This document shows positions 9,167 to 17,840 of a stretch of 64,000 nucleotides of DNA, piece after piece. The notes beneath the pieces are model-generated. The model ran no database searches. It was not told the DNA's origin and saw only the letters and a program-made list of their open reading frames with translations. Made by a program: the position numbers and the translations under genes. Numbering within the stretch: position 1 is the first letter of the stretch; each line of letters starts with the position of its first letter. The stretch is from Shiella aurantiaca (GTDB lineage: Bacteria > Bacteroidota > Bacteroidia > Cytophagales > Cyclobacteriaceae): assembly GCA_030412945.1 (NCBI GenBank), contig JAUHJS010000004.1, forward strand, positions 310,001-374,000, in the 5' to 3' direction.

Positions 9167-9190
9167 TTGGTTCGTGTCCTCACGAACCAA
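9167..9190. repeat. REP palindrome 1
   Basis: TTGGTTCGTG and CACGAACCAA form perfect 10-base arms around TCCT. It lies 16 bases upstream of the transposase ATG and could fold in its leader. Confidence 0.8.
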
Positions 9191-9205
9191 ATAAATGATT
9201 GAACA

Positions 9206-9757
9206 ATGGATGAAATTGGATATAGACGAAAGTCATATATAGAAAATGGGGAAATATATTTTTGGACAGCCACAATAAATAAATGGCAAAGATTACTGCA
9301 ATTTGATACCTGTAAAGAGGTTATCATTAGCTCACTTACTTATTTGAGCGAAAGTGGTAAAATCGATGTGTTCGCATTTGTAATTATGCCCAACCACATC
9401 CATTTAATCTGGCGGATAAATGAGAACAATGGAAAGGAAACAGCCAGAGGTTCATTCATGAAGTTTACCGCCCATGAGTTTAAAAGGATACTGAAAGGGA
9501 AAGGGGATTTGTTATCGCAATATGCTGTCAACGCTACTAATAAGAAGTATGAATTTTGGCAAAGAGATTCATTGTCTGTACCCCTATACACGCGAGAAGT
9601 AGCCTATCAAAAGATGGAATATATCCACCTAAACCCACTGGCCGAACATTGGCAATTGGCCACAAATCCTTGTGAATACCAATATTCAACGGCAAAATTC
9701 TATGAATTGGGTGTGAAGGAATTTTCCTTTATTAAGGATTTGCGCGATGAGTTTTAG
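9206..9757 (+). CDS. REP-associated tyrosine transposase (RAYT)
   Basis: This 183-residue Y1 transposase belongs to the RAYT group of the IS200/IS605-like superfamily, single-strand DNA transposases thought to mobilise REP sequences. It shows the metal-binding HIH motif in VIMPNHIHLIWR (about residue 69) and the C-terminal YIHLNPLAEHW segment typical of the family. The nucleophilic Tyr probably lies in the helix around KMEYIHLNP (Tyr146 region). It looks intact. It is bounded by inverted REP-like repeats, consistent with a self-associated REP/RAYT unit. It is not cotranscribed with recognisable partners. Confidence 0.88.
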   Translation: MDEIGYRRKSYIENGEIYFWTATINKWQRLLQFDTCKEVIISSLTYLSESGKIDVFAFVIMPNHIHLIWRINENNGKETARGSFMKFTAHEFKRILKGKGDLLSQYAVNATNKKYEFWQRDSLSVPLYTREVAYQKMEYIHLNPLAEHWQLATNPCEYQYSTAKFYELGVKEFSFIKDLRDEF

Positions 9758-9769
9758 TATATTGAGTTG

Positions 9770-9793
9770 TGGCTTCGTGAGGACACGAACCAA
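9770..9793. repeat. REP palindrome 2
   Basis: TGGCTTCGTG-AGGA-CACGAACCAA has the same stem as the other copies, with mismatches in the outer left arm. It lies just after the transposase stop. Confidence 0.65.
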
Positions 9794-9838
9794 GGCAAGA
9801 GAGAAACATTGCAATAATGGTGTTATCCTAAATTAGAA

Positions 9839-9860
9839 GGCACGAGCGAACGCTTGCGCC
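9839..9860. repeat. GC-rich REP hairpin
   Basis: GGCACGAGCG-AA-CGCTTGCGCC forms an imperfect hairpin. It is followed by AGAATGA, as is the copy at 9933, showing that the two are members of one repeat family. Confidence 0.65.
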
Positions 9861-9871
9861 AGAATGAGTTG

Positions 9872-9895
9872 TTGGTTCGTGAGGACACGAACCAA
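9872..9895. repeat. REP palindrome 3
   Basis: TTGGTTCGTG-AGGA-CACGAACCAA has perfect 10-base arms and is the exact inverse of palindrome 1 including its loop. Confidence 0.8.
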
Positions 9896-9932
9896 GGAAT
9901 TGATTACAACCTGATTATTGTAACAATTAGAA

Positions 9933-9954
9933 GGCACAAGCGGATGCTTGCGCC
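9933..9954. repeat. GC-rich REP hairpin at right end
   Basis: GGCACAAGCG-GA-TGCTTGCGCC is a second copy of the hairpin at 9839. Its right part belongs to the 18-base inverted repeat shared with 9142-9159. Confidence 0.65.
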
Positions 9955-9989
9955 AGAATGAATAGAATCAATACGCTTATTATCTGATA

Positions 9990-10697
9990 ATGAATAAAAT
10001 TTTAATACCCTACTTAATCGTCTTATTAACACATACTTGTTTCGGCCAAACTATTTCAAGAGATATATACCCTGAAAGTATTAGGAAAGAAATTTCTCTA
10101 AACTGGATAGTTAGAGATACAACAAGTGGAGATTTAAACAAGGACGGAAGAACTGACATTGCTTTAGTTATCCAAAACAATAACAAGAACCATTACAAAA
10201 TTGAAAACAACGGCCTTGGATATGATTCAATTAACGAAAATGAACGATACCTACTCATATTTTTCAAAACCAACACCGGGTATACCTTATTCAATACTAT
10301 TGATAGTATTATTCCTGAACATGATTCTCCTACGATAAGTGACCCATATTCAGGAATAATGATTAGTAATGGACTGCTGCACGTAGGATATCATTACTGG
10401 GCTAATGCTGGAAGTTGGCTCATGTTCAATACTGAATATATATTCCAATTTCTGAATGAAGATTTTTTCTTAATAGGCATTGAACATGACAGTATGGACA
10501 GAGGGACAATGGAGAGAGAAAAAGTGAGCATAAACTTTATTACACGTAAAATGCTTATTGTCAATACTATTCCTGAAGGCGAAAATGGGGAGGAAGAAAA
10601 ATCCAATTCAGAATGGAAAACTCTCGAATTAGAACGGTTATATAAAATTTCAGAACTGAGCCCAACAAATATTAAAGTTTTAGATAGATTTTTCTAA
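9990..10697 (+). CDS. Secreted protein with one calcium-binding-like loop
   Basis: The 235-residue protein has an N-terminal signal peptide ending around CFGQ. After it, DLNKDGRTDIALV resembles the Asp-rich calcium loop of FG-GAP or EF-hand-like secreted proteins. The remaining sequence is a beta-rich globular domain I do not recognise. It begins 32 bases after the REP element and has low-GC coding like the rest of this block. No operon partner is evident; 150 bases separate it from the next gene. Confidence 0.65.
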   Translation: MNKILIPYLIVLLTHTCFGQTISRDIYPESIRKEISLNWIVRDTTSGDLNKDGRTDIALVIQNNNKNHYKIENNGLGYDSINENERYLLIFFKTNTGYTLFNTIDSIIPEHDSPTISDPYSGIMISNGLLHVGYHYWANAGSWLMFNTEYIFQFLNEDFFLIGIEHDSMDRGTMEREKVSINFITRKMLIVNTIPEGENGEEEKSNSEWKTLELERLYKISELSPTNIKVLDRFF

Positions 10698-10847
10698 TAA
10701 AAATACCGCAAATGGACGCTTGTGGCAACTTATCTCTTCAAGCTTAATGGTTATTTATAGTTAGGTAAAGTGGCAAACATTATTAACTTTATTACTCAGT
10801 GGGTACGGAACCCAAGTATTCAGCAATATTACACCTATATCAATTGA

Positions 10848-12083
10848 ATGAAAAAACTACTATTTACCCTATTTAGTGCCTATTTATTCGTTCAATGCAA
10901 TACCGCAATAAAAACTAAGTCTACTCAAGAGACGGTTGTTTCTCCTTTAGCAGATACGGTCGTCATCGCTGAGCCTACTTTGAAAGACTCTATTCAGCAA
11001 ATTAGAGATTGGTTTGGCACTATCAATAGAAACGCAGAAGCCGGTAATTATGAACGATTGCATCATGAAATCAAAACCGATTCTTTGAATCTAATAATTA
11101 CAGAATTCCGAGACAAAGGCACTAAAAGCCGTAAGAAAATAGTCTATAAATCTGATGAACCAGGTTATGATTTACCTTTGCGAAATCCTTCAGTGAGAGT
11201 TAATGGTATAAATAGGGAATATTACTATTGGGATGATAGGCTTTTCTTTATTTATGAGATCGTTGAAACAAAACGCGATTCTATTAATGAAACTCTTGAA
11301 AATAGGTTTTATTTCGCCAGTAATAGAATGATTCGCTGGATAGAAGGGAAAGCAACTATTGAAAGAACAGATACCCTCTTTAAAAAACTTGATGACGCTT
11401 TTGCTAGTCAAAAAGTCCATTTGCTTCAACCTTACGACTACTTCATGGTATATAACGGAACAAAAACCCTCTTTTCTGATAGTAAAAGAGAGCTGATGGG
11501 CGCAATCTATAAGCATCTCCATTTTACCTTTCCCAAAGCCGAATCTATTCAAACAGTTTTTATAAACTTATTTAAAAACACCTATGTACTAGAAGTAATT
11601 ACTGAGCAAAAGAGTGTTAAAGAGACATCATTATTTGTATTCGAAACATCTTTGTCTGGGCAGGCTTGGGAAGCTAAGGGGGAATTATTTGCCAGATTAC
11701 CTAAGAGTGAAGCTGAAATACAAACTCCAGCCGAATTTATCTATTATATGATTCAACTAGCTGAAAAAAATGACACACTAAAATTACGGGAATTAATCCC
11801 GAAGCAGGGATATGAAACCCATGTTACTGTATCTATTGGTGATGTGGACACGCCTCAGTACGACAAACTTACCACGGTATCTAAAGATACCTTACGGTTT
11901 GAGCATCTTGGCTTCCCATTTGGCCTTTCAATATTTGAATACAACCCAAGGGTTAATAAATTTTTTCATGAAGATGGAAAGGCCTCTATTACAATTTCTG
12001 GAGGAGGTTTTTCGGAAAGTGTTTATATCAGGAAGATAAAAAACAAGGTTTACTTACAGAGGCATACTTCACTCGACCATTGA
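10848..12083 (+). CDS. Unrecognised lipoprotein
   Basis: The 411-residue protein opens with a signal peptide and lipobox (LFVQC, Cys17), so it is probably anchored in an envelope membrane. A short Ser/Thr/Val linker follows. The body is a mix of helices and strands with no motif I know. The next gene begins 6 bases after the stop, indicating an operon of two exported proteins. Confidence 0.65.
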   Translation: MKKLLFTLFSAYLFVQCNTAIKTKSTQETVVSPLADTVVIAEPTLKDSIQQIRDWFGTINRNAEAGNYERLHHEIKTDSLNLIITEFRDKGTKSRKKIVYKSDEPGYDLPLRNPSVRVNGINREYYYWDDRLFFIYEIVETKRDSINETLENRFYFASNRMIRWIEGKATIERTDTLFKKLDDAFASQKVHLLQPYDYFMVYNGTKTLFSDSKRELMGAIYKHLHFTFPKAESIQTVFINLFKNTYVLEVITEQKSVKETSLFVFETSLSGQAWEAKGELFARLPKSEAEIQTPAEFIYYMIQLAEKNDTLKLRELIPKQGYETHVTVSIGDVDTPQYDKLTTVSKDTLRFEHLGFPFGLSIFEYNPRVNKFFHEDGKASITISGGGFSESVYIRKIKNKVYLQRHTSLDH

Positions 12084-12089
12084 AACCTC

Positions 12090-13019
12090 ATGACAAAACC
12101 CATCCTTATACTTTTCCTTCTGCTGATTACGGCTTGCACCAAGAATACCATGAAACTAGAAATTTTAGAAGAACGTAGCTCCAATGTGCTTCCCAGCGGA
12201 TCGGGTATTATCAAGTACAAGGGAAATTACCTAGCCATTGGTGATGATGCTCCTTTTTTATTTATGCTCGATGAAGATTTTACCATTATCAAGCGCATCC
12301 CGCTACTGGAGAATATCCCTACCGATACGAGGTTTTCCAAAGCCGAAAAACCCGATTTTGAAACACTCGAATTAATTGCCGATGATGAAGTGGTCGTGTT
12401 TGGTTCGGGCTCAAAATCTCCGCAGAGAGACCTGTTTCTGCGCATAGTTTTAGGTGATTCTGTACGGATTGAACGCTATGAGCTAACAGCCTTTTACCAA
12501 GAGCTGAAGCGTATGCCTATGATGCACGATGCGGAGTTGAATATTGAAGCCACCGCCTATCATAACAAGCAACTGTTTCTGTTCAACCGGGATAAAAACA
12601 TCATCTTCCAATTCGGGTACGATGCCTTTTTGCAGTATGTACAAGGGGATGCGGGATTTCCCACACCCCTCAGCTATTCATTTCAGCTTCCTAGCATCAA
12701 GGGTCTGGAGGCAGGTTTTTCGGGTGCCACCTTTCTAAAAGGTGCATCAAAAATCGTTTTTACGGCAGCCGTAGAAGATACGGACAATGCCTATGACGAT
12801 GGGGAAATCTTGGGCAGTTTTATAGGCCTTATAGACTTCTCAAACCATGAAATATCACCCTCCTATGACTTTTGCAGGGTTCCACAAAACAAAAGCCAGC
12901 TTAAAATAGAATCCGTTACCATTGACGAGGAGCATTCCGGGGGAACTACTTCCCTTATCCTGATTGCGGATGATGACCGGGGCAGTTCAACTTTCTTAAA
13001 AGGAAACCTGACTTGGTGA
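12090..13019 (+). CDS. Exported beta-propeller-like lipoprotein (DUF6929-like)
   Basis: The 309-residue protein has a lipoprotein signal (LLITACTK, Cys16). The body shows repeated short strands with motifs such as GDDAPFLFMLD, VVFGSGSKSPQRD and LFLFNRDKN, consistent with a small beta-propeller. From memory it resembles the DUF6929 family common in Bacteroidota, whose function is unknown to me. It follows the 10848 lipoprotein by 6 bases and ends 28 bases from a convergent gene. Its GC content is closer to the core genome than the genes upstream. Confidence 0.6.
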   Translation: MTKPILILFLLLITACTKNTMKLEILEERSSNVLPSGSGIIKYKGNYLAIGDDAPFLFMLDEDFTIIKRIPLLENIPTDTRFSKAEKPDFETLELIADDEVVVFGSGSKSPQRDLFLRIVLGDSVRIERYELTAFYQELKRMPMMHDAELNIEATAYHNKQLFLFNRDKNIIFQFGYDAFLQYVQGDAGFPTPLSYSFQLPSIKGLEAGFSGATFLKGASKIVFTAAVEDTDNAYDDGEILGSFIGLIDFSNHEISPSYDFCRVPQNKSQLKIESVTIDEEHSGGTTSLILIADDDRGSSTFLKGNLTW

Positions 13020-13047
13020 AATGCAGCGTATTCAAGGTTCAAATACC

Positions 13048-13545
13048 TTATAATTCCGCGCGGGTATAGGGAAACTTTACTTCCACCGCCTGGCCTTCTT
13101 TTTCTTCAATCCCTACATAAATAGTGAGGGTGTCGGCTCCCACGCGCTCAAAAGTTAATCCTTCAAAATAGGCCCGATCGGCAGTAAGCTTTACCAGTGG
13201 AAACTCCACCGATTTTTCCTTTTCTTCCCAGCCTTCCAGCGTAGCTGAAAAGTGCTTGATACGGAGTAAGAGGCTGCCCTCTACCTCGGTAATAGTACAA
13301 AGCTCATAAAACACCACCTTTCCTTGTTCCATGAGCTTGAAGGAGCCCATCATAGAACCTCCCGAAGGGCGAGCCCAGATTTCTTCGGTTTGGCCTCCCA
13401 TGGCTTCGCCACGCCAGCATCCGCTGATCCAGGCTACATCGGCCAGGCGCGCCTGTGGCTTTTCCCCCTCTTTCAAGCTAAGCGTATTTTGGGCTTGTGC
13501 GCCAAAGGCCAGGGCCAGCAAAACAATAAGAAGCAATTTTTTCAT
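13048..13545 (-). CDS. Secreted DUF6265-like protein
   Basis: The 165-residue protein has a cleavable signal peptide (ALAFGAQAQ). The mature part starts with LADVAWISGCWRG and contains EEIWARPSGGSMMGSF, the hallmark pattern of DUF6265 proteins, a lipocalin-like beta-barrel family of unknown function. Length and motif order are normal. It stands alone on the minus strand, convergent with the 12090 gene. Confidence 0.75.
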   Translation of the reverse strand: MKKLLLIVLLALAFGAQAQNTLSLKEGEKPQARLADVAWISGCWRGEAMGGQTEEIWARPSGGSMMGSFKLMEQGKVVFYELCTITEVEGSLLLRIKHFSATLEGWEEKEKSVEFPLVKLTADRAYFEGLTFERVGADTLTIYVGIEEKEGQAVEVKFPYTRAEL

Positions 13546-13686
13546 ATAGGCACAAATAAGGTGATTTTAAAGCCTCTGTTTCGTTGGCTAAGGGAACTTC
13601 CTAAATATTTCCCTTATTTCAAATGTTATCGATAATTTCCTTTAGGCTTTTGGACAGAGAGCCGCATGCACCCTCGAAAAAAGGCA

Positions 13687-13712
13687 CAAAAAAAGCCGAC
13701 ATATAGTCGGCT
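13687..13712 (-). terminator. Terminator of the rpsP-rimM-trmD-rplS operon
   Basis: On the minus strand, AGCCGAC-TATAT-GTCGGCT is followed by seven T residues. It lies 26 bases after the rplS stop. Confidence 0.85.
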
Positions 13713-13737
13713 CTTTTATTTTTTAGGCGAGAAGCAA

Positions 13738-14091
13738 TTAAATCTTCTCTTTAATTCTCGCTGATTTACCTTGACGGCCTCTCAGGTAGAATAGGCGGGC
13801 TCTACGCACCGAACCTTTTTTCAATACTTCGATTTTTTCAATGCTTGGAGAGAACAAAGGGAAAATACGCTCTACACCAACACCGTTAGATATTTTACGA
13901 ACCGTGAATGTTTCACCGTTTGAGTTAGTATTTCTTCTTTGAATAACAGTTCCTTGATACTGCTGTATCCTTTCCTTGTTACCTTCACTGATCTTCACGT
14001 GGATGTTTACAGTGTCGCCAGGATTGAAATCAGGGAATGAGCTTCTTTTTTGCTGCAATTCCTGTTCCACTAGTTTAATTATGTTGCTCAT
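13738..14091 (-). CDS. rplS: 50S ribosomal protein L19
   Basis: L19 sits at the interface of the 30S and 50S subunits. The 117-residue product has the family core [34 protein letters not shown] and the [20 protein letters not shown] end. I start at [12 protein letters not shown] (14091) because the frame extension to 14133 would overlap a good -7 promoter element at 14131-14138. It is the last gene of the conserved rpsP-rimM-trmD-rplS cluster, with a strong terminator behind it and its own promoter 40 bases upstream. Confidence 0.95.
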   Translation of the reverse strand: MSNIIKLVEQELQQKRSSFPDFNPGDTVNIHVKISEGNKERIQQYQGTVIQRRNTNSNGETFTVRKISNGVGVERIFPLFSPSIEKIEVLKKGSVRRARLFYLRGRQGKSARIKEKI

Positions 14092-14130
14092 GATATTTTC
14101 AGATATAATTCTTTCTGCAAAATCGGATTG

Positions 14131-14158
14131 CAAATATACGCGAATATTTTAAAACAAA
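14131..14158 (-). promoter_or_regulatory. Internal rplS promoter
   Basis: On the minus strand, TATATTTG (plus 14131-14138) is a perfect TAnnTTTG -7 element. TTTG (plus 14155-14158) lies 16 bases further upstream, somewhat closer than the usual 19. It would give rplS separate transcription inside the operon. Confidence 0.5.
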
Positions 14159-14178
14159 AATCTCAGTGCCAAAATATT

Positions 14179-14871
14179 TCAGGAATTTTCGGCACTATCG
14201 TTCAATAAGTTAGGCCTTCGCTCCTTGGTACGGGCTACCGCCTCTTGAAAACGCCATTCTTCTATCTTTTTTTCATTGCCGGAGAGCAGCACATCGGGCA
14301 CTTTCCAGCCTTTGAACTCAGCCGGACGGGTATATACCGGAGGAGCCACCAGTCCGTCTTGAAAAGAATCGGTAAGGGCGGAGGTTTCATCGGAAATCAC
14401 GCCCGGCAATAAGCGAATCACCGCATCAGACACCACAGCTGCGGCCAGTTCTCCACCCGATAGCACATAGTCACCTATGCTGATTTCACGGGTGATGTAG
14501 TGCTCGCGCACACGCTCGTCTACGCCTTTATAATGGCCGCAGAGTATCATCAGGTTGGTTTTGATAGAAAGCTCATTGGCCACGTTTTGGGTAAAAAGCT
14601 GTCCATCCGGACTCATATAGATAATCTCATCGTAGTCCCGCTCTTGCTTTAAGGCATCGATACAGGCCGATACCGGCTCTATCATTAGCACCATGCCTGC
14701 ACCTCCGCCATAAGCATAATCGTCTACCGTGCGGTGCTTATTGGTGCTATACTGGCGCAAATCATGTACATGCACCTCCACTAGCCCCTTGTCTTGCGCA
14801 CGCTTAAGGATAGAGTGCGAAAAAGGACTTTCGAGCAGCTTGGGCAAACAGGTAATGATGTCGATACGCAT
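14179..14871 (-). CDS. trmD: tRNA (guanine-N1)-methyltransferase TrmD
   Basis: TrmD methylates G37 of tRNAs next to the anticodon, preventing +1 frameshifts, using S-adenosylmethionine bound in a trefoil knot. The 230-residue product contains [29 protein letters not shown] and [16 protein letters not shown], the knot and SAM-binding signatures. Length is normal. The gene starts 3 bases after the rimM stop and 87 bases before rplS. Confidence 0.96.
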   Translation of the reverse strand: MRIDIITCLPKLLESPFSHSILKRAQDKGLVEVHVHDLRQYSTNKHRTVDDYAYGGGAGMVLMIEPVSACIDALKQERDYDEIIYMSPDGQLFTQNVANELSIKTNLMILCGHYKGVDERVREHYITREISIGDYVLSGGELAAAVVSDAVIRLLPGVISDETSALTDSFQDGLVAPPVYTRPAEFKGWKVPDVLLSGNEKKIEEWRFQEAVARTKERRPNLLNDSAENS

Positions 14872-14874
14872 GGC

Positions 14875-15408
14875 TTAGGCTTTAGTATCTAGATAAATAG
14901 ACAAGAGACCATCGGGAAGTTTCACATAAAAGGTACGGCCGGGCTTGTCTACCTTTTCAATAAAATCATCGTGCAAAGGTACTAACACCTCGGCACCCTG
15001 ATGATCTACGGATAAGATATCCTGCTGATTGAGGCTATACACCTCTTTAATGGTACCGATATGTCCTTCTTTGGCATCTACCACGGCAAAGCCAATTACC
15101 TCATGGAAATAGAATTTCCCCTCGCCCAAATCGGGCAGGGCACTCAATGGCAGGTAGAGTTCACAGCCCTTGATGCGCTCGGTATCGTCAAGGTGGTTAA
15201 TATCTTCAAATTTCAGGAGGACGTATCCGTTTTGGAAACTGAGCGACTCAATAAAAAAAGGAACCAGTTTTTTGTCAATTAAGACAAACACTGATTCCAA
15301 TTCGAGATACTCTTCGGGGTTGTCAACATCAAATATGGCGCTGACCTCACCTTTCATTCCATGAGATTTGATAATATTGCCTAGTTGAAAGCAATCATCA
15401 ATCTTCAT
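14875..15408 (-). CDS. rimM: Ribosome maturation factor RimM
   Basis: RimM helps mature the 30S head by binding S19. The 177-residue protein begins with the RimM beta-barrel domain (GNIIKSHGMKGEV) and ends with a PRC-barrel (about 95-170, including LVPLHDDFIEKVD). It lies between rpsP (5 bases) and trmD (3 bases) in the classical order. Confidence 0.93.
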   Translation of the reverse strand: MKIDDCFQLGNIIKSHGMKGEVSAIFDVDNPEEYLELESVFVLIDKKLVPFFIESLSFQNGYVLLKFEDINHLDDTERIKGCELYLPLSALPDLGEGKFYFHEVIGFAVVDAKEGHIGTIKEVYSLNQQDILSVDHQGAEVLVPLHDDFIEKVDKPGRTFYVKLPDGLLSIYLDTKA

Positions 15409-15413
15409 GAATA

Positions 15414-15965
15414 TTATCCGTTGTTTTCTTCGCTAGCTTCGGCTGAACCTTCTTCAGTAGCTGCTTCTTCGCTGGCTTCAGCGGCTGGAGCTGCTGCTGC
15501 AATAGCGTCTTCCGCTTTCTTTCTGATAGCTTCGGCTCTGGCTTCTTTCACGCGCGCTTCTGCTTCCAAACGAGCTTTAGCATCGGCTGATTTCTTAGCA
15601 GCCAAAGATTCGGTTTTTCCGGAGATTTTAGCTTCTTTTTCGTTCAACCACTGGGCAAATTTTGCATCAGCTTGCTCTTGCGTGATAGCACCTTTGGCCA
15701 CACCAATTTGCAAATGCTTTTTGTACAAAATACCTCTGTACGACAACATAGCTTTTACCGTATCGGTAGGTTGCGCTCCGTTCATCACCCACTGGAAGGC
15801 CTTCTGGTCATCCAATTTGATGGTGGCAGGGTTGGTGTTTGGATTGTACGTTCCAATTTTCTCGATGAATTTACCATCACGTGGTGATCTAGCATCGGCA
15901 ACAATTACGTCAAACATTGCTGCTTTTTTGCGCCCTCTGCGCATTAATCTGATTTTAACTGACAT
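15414..15965 (-). CDS. rpsP: 30S ribosomal protein S16 with Ala/Glu-rich tail
   Basis: The first 80 residues are a normal S16 ([50 protein letters not shown]-type region). The protein reaches 183 residues because of a long Lys/Ala/Glu-rich C-terminal extension (about 100-183) ending in acidic residues, a form common in Bacteroidota. It is the first gene of the rpsP-rimM-trmD-rplS operon. Confidence 0.95.
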   Translation of the reverse strand: MSVKIRLMRRGRKKAAMFDVIVADARSPRDGKFIEKIGTYNPNTNPATIKLDDQKAFQWVMNGAQPTDTVKAMLSYRGILYKKHLQIGVAKGAITQEQADAKFAQWLNEKEAKISGKTESLAAKKSADAKARLEAEARVKEARAEAIRKKAEDAIAAAAPAAEASEEAATEEGSAEASEENNG

Positions 15966-16017
15966 TTTTAACTTATTTAGTTAGGCGATGGAACCCGTCC
16001 ATCTGTATTTAAGGACG

Positions 16018-16050
16018 CAAAGATACGTGTTTTGTCTGAACATGAGCAAG
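16018..16050 (-). promoter_or_regulatory. rpsP operon promoter
   Basis: On the minus strand, TATCTTTG (plus 16018-16025) is a perfect -7 element. CTTG (plus 16047-16050) lies 21 bases upstream at the -33 position. A leader of roughly 45 bases would precede rpsP. Confidence 0.5.
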
Positions 16051-16054
16051 TTTC

Positions 16055-16088
16055 CAACAAAAAAAGAGATGGGATCACCATCTCTTTT
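16055..16088 (-). terminator. Terminator after the H1-like gene
   Basis: On the minus strand, AAAAGAGATGG-TGATC-CCATCTCTTTT continues into a T run. It lies 27 bases after the stop of the 16115 gene and separates it from the rpsP operon. Confidence 0.85.
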
Positions 16089-16114
16089 AAGAAAAAATTA
16101 TTGGAGGTATAAAA

Positions 16115-16858
16115 TTATTTGCTCAAAAAGCCATTTACGTAAGTCACGCCTTCGTCTGATAATTTGAACTTACCACGGGCCACTTGAGACATACGCTTAG
16201 ACTTGACGCTGTTCTTAATATACTGAGCCGGATTCGACAATTTTACTCCTTGGCTATTAAGCAAGGTGTTCAAATCTTTGGCCGTGAAGAATTTCACGCC
16301 ATCTTGCGACTGCGCATACATACTAGCCGCTAATAATTTGTCGATATCCTTGGCATCTTTAGGAACTCTTTTATAAAAACCGGCAAACTCCGTAACATTG
16401 ATATTGGTCGCTTTAGCTTTGGGGGCTTTAGGAGCTGCCTTTTTTACGGCTTTCACCGCTTTGGCTTTCTTCTCTTTTACCACTTTAGGCTTGGCTACTT
16501 TAGCTGCTTTGGCAGGCTTGGCCACCTTGGCAGGAGTTACTTTATTGGCAACAGGCTTAGCAGCAGGAGCTGCTTCACTTTTCACCTCGGCCTTGGTCGC
16601 CTTAGGAGCTGCTGCTTTTGGAGCCACTGCTTTGGCTACAGCAGCTTTTGCTGCAGCTGGTTTTCTGCCACGCTTGGCAGGTGTAGCAAGAGCCGCCTTG
16701 GCAGGAGCCGCTGCTTTCTTCTCAGAACCTGAAATTTTTGTAATAGTACCTAAAAAGCTCTCAATTTTGTTCGCATGTGAATTGATAAACTCTTCAGTTC
16801 CTTCGATTTCGAACTCTCTGGTATCTAAATTAATTCTGATTTTTGCTTTAGTTTCCAT
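16115..16858 (-). CDS. Histone-H1-like Ala/Lys/Pro-rich protein
   Basis: The 247-residue protein has three parts. Residues 1-45 form a short acidic segment (KIRINLDTREFEIEGTEEFI). Residues 50-160 are an Ala/Lys/Pro-rich, strongly basic low-complexity tract with AAKA, KPAAAK and PKAPKAK repeats, like histone H1 tails. Residues 160-247 are a compact helical domain (FYKRVPKDAKDIDKLL, LLNSQGVKLSNPAQYI) resembling a winged-helix. DNA or RNA binding in the nucleoid is likely by composition but is inference. It is monocistronic with a strong terminator. Confidence 0.7.
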   Translation of the reverse strand: METKAKIRINLDTREFEIEGTEEFINSHANKIESFLGTITKISGSEKKAAAPAKAALATPAKRGRKPAAAKAAVAKAVAPKAAAPKATKAEVKSEAAPAAKPVANKVTPAKVAKPAKAAKVAKPKVVKEKKAKAVKAVKKAAPKAPKAKATNINVTEFAGFYKRVPKDAKDIDKLLAASMYAQSQDGVKFFTAKDLNTLLNSQGVKLSNPAQYIKNSVKSKRMSQVARGKFKLSDEGVTYVNGFLSK

Positions 16859-17083
16859 TCGGCAAGGTGTTGTTTTTAGTTTTTTTGTAAAGTAAGTTAT
16901 TTCTAACTCATAATTGCAAATTTTTTAGACAAATAATTACCAACTCTTCTCCAACGAAGTGTTATAATGGATTAAATGAATATTTCACTTTCCTCTTATC
17001 CTCAAATTTAGTAGAATAAAGCTATGAAGAAGCCTTTTTTACTCATACACAAAGCAAACAACAAGGCATTGACAAATAAAGCA

Positions 17084-17614
17084 TTACCAGGCTTCTCGTA
17101 TAATTAAGTTTTGAATATGCGCCAAATGATGATTGCCATGCCAGGCATAAAGGCCTATGGTTTTAGCCAAAGTAGTAGCCCCCGATACCGGATGAATAAA
17201 GGTTCTATCTAGCTGATTGTCATCTAGTCGGGCAAGCGTATAGACCCAGCGCTGGTGTAGGTTTTGAAGCAATTCTAAACTCAGCTTTACGGACATTTGA
17301 TTAGCATCGGGCAGCTCGGCCCATGCTTTTTCATCGTAGGTTTTTATAGTAGGTGCCTCTTCGGTAAGCGCCCATTTTACACGCAAATAGGCATTCATGT
17401 GACTATCGGCTAGGTGGTGTACCGTTTGCCTCACCGTCCATCCGCCCGGGCGATAAGGCGTTTCTAATTGTTCTTCATTCAGTTTGTCTACCAAGGCTTT
17501 GAGGCGAGCAGGCAAGGTTTCTATTTCTTGCAGGTAGCGTTTTACCGATTCGGAATCGGGCCGGGCAGCTACCTGGGCTTTGCCAATGGGGTATTTGAGA
17601 AGTTCTAGATCCAT
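17084..17614 (-). CDS. YfiT-type DinB-superfamily protein (bacillithiol transferase-like)
   Basis: The 176-residue protein is a DinB-fold four-helix protein of the YfiT/BstA family, metal-dependent enzymes that include thiol transferases. Motifs are YPIGK at the N-terminus, YRPGGWTVRQTVHHLADSHMN with metal-ligand His residues, and YAWHGNHHLAHI near the C-terminus with the other ligands. The substrate thiol here is not known. It stands alone on the minus strand; the 225 bases upstream of the H1-like gene and the 226 bases up to sucA hold no other gene. Confidence 0.82.
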   Translation of the reverse strand: MDLELLKYPIGKAQVAARPDSESVKRYLQEIETLPARLKALVDKLNEEQLETPYRPGGWTVRQTVHHLADSHMNAYLRVKWALTEEAPTIKTYDEKAWAELPDANQMSVKLSLELLQNLHQRWVYTLARLDDNQLDRTFIHPVSGATTLAKTIGLYAWHGNHHLAHIQNLIIREAW

Positions 17615-17786
17615 GATATCGTATCGTTTGTTGCATCTGAACGGCTTTTCTGAGTTTTAGTTGAGCGGTTTGTACTGGTTTGGATTAAATCCTTATCTTG
17701 TTTGCTTAAGTGCAGGAGGCTTTTGCGTTACCCAACGCATTATTATAGTTTGATTATCAGCAATATTTGTATATGCGGTTATACGG

Positions 17787-17818
17787 TTTTTATTTACCAA
17801 AAGCATCCTTTACATTTG
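17787..17818 (+). promoter_or_regulatory. Candidate sucA promoter
   Basis: TACATTTG (17811-17818) is a perfect -7 element. TTTT (17787-17790) lies 20 bases upstream as a weak -33. The ATG of sucA follows 22 bases later. Confidence 0.45.
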
Positions 17819-17840
17819 CCTACACGACAAAACAACTACC

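Larger units (their letters stand above)
9142..9957 (+). mobile_element. RAYT transposase flanked by REP palindromes
   Basis: TCTGGCGCAAGCATCCGC (9142-9159) is repeated exactly in inverse orientation at 9940-9957, bracketing one transposase gene. Inside, a second motif, the GGTTCGTG palindrome, occurs three times (9167, 9770, 9872) and an imperfect GGCRC...GCGCC hairpin occurs twice (9839, 9933). This is the organisation of a REP/BIME element with its own REP-associated tyrosine transposase. The left set is inverted relative to the right set. Confidence 0.75.

Noticed and set aside
17023-17106. 27-codon frame MKKPFLLIHK... before the YfiT-like gene
   Set aside because: Too short, overlaps the end of the convergent gene and has no supporting signal.
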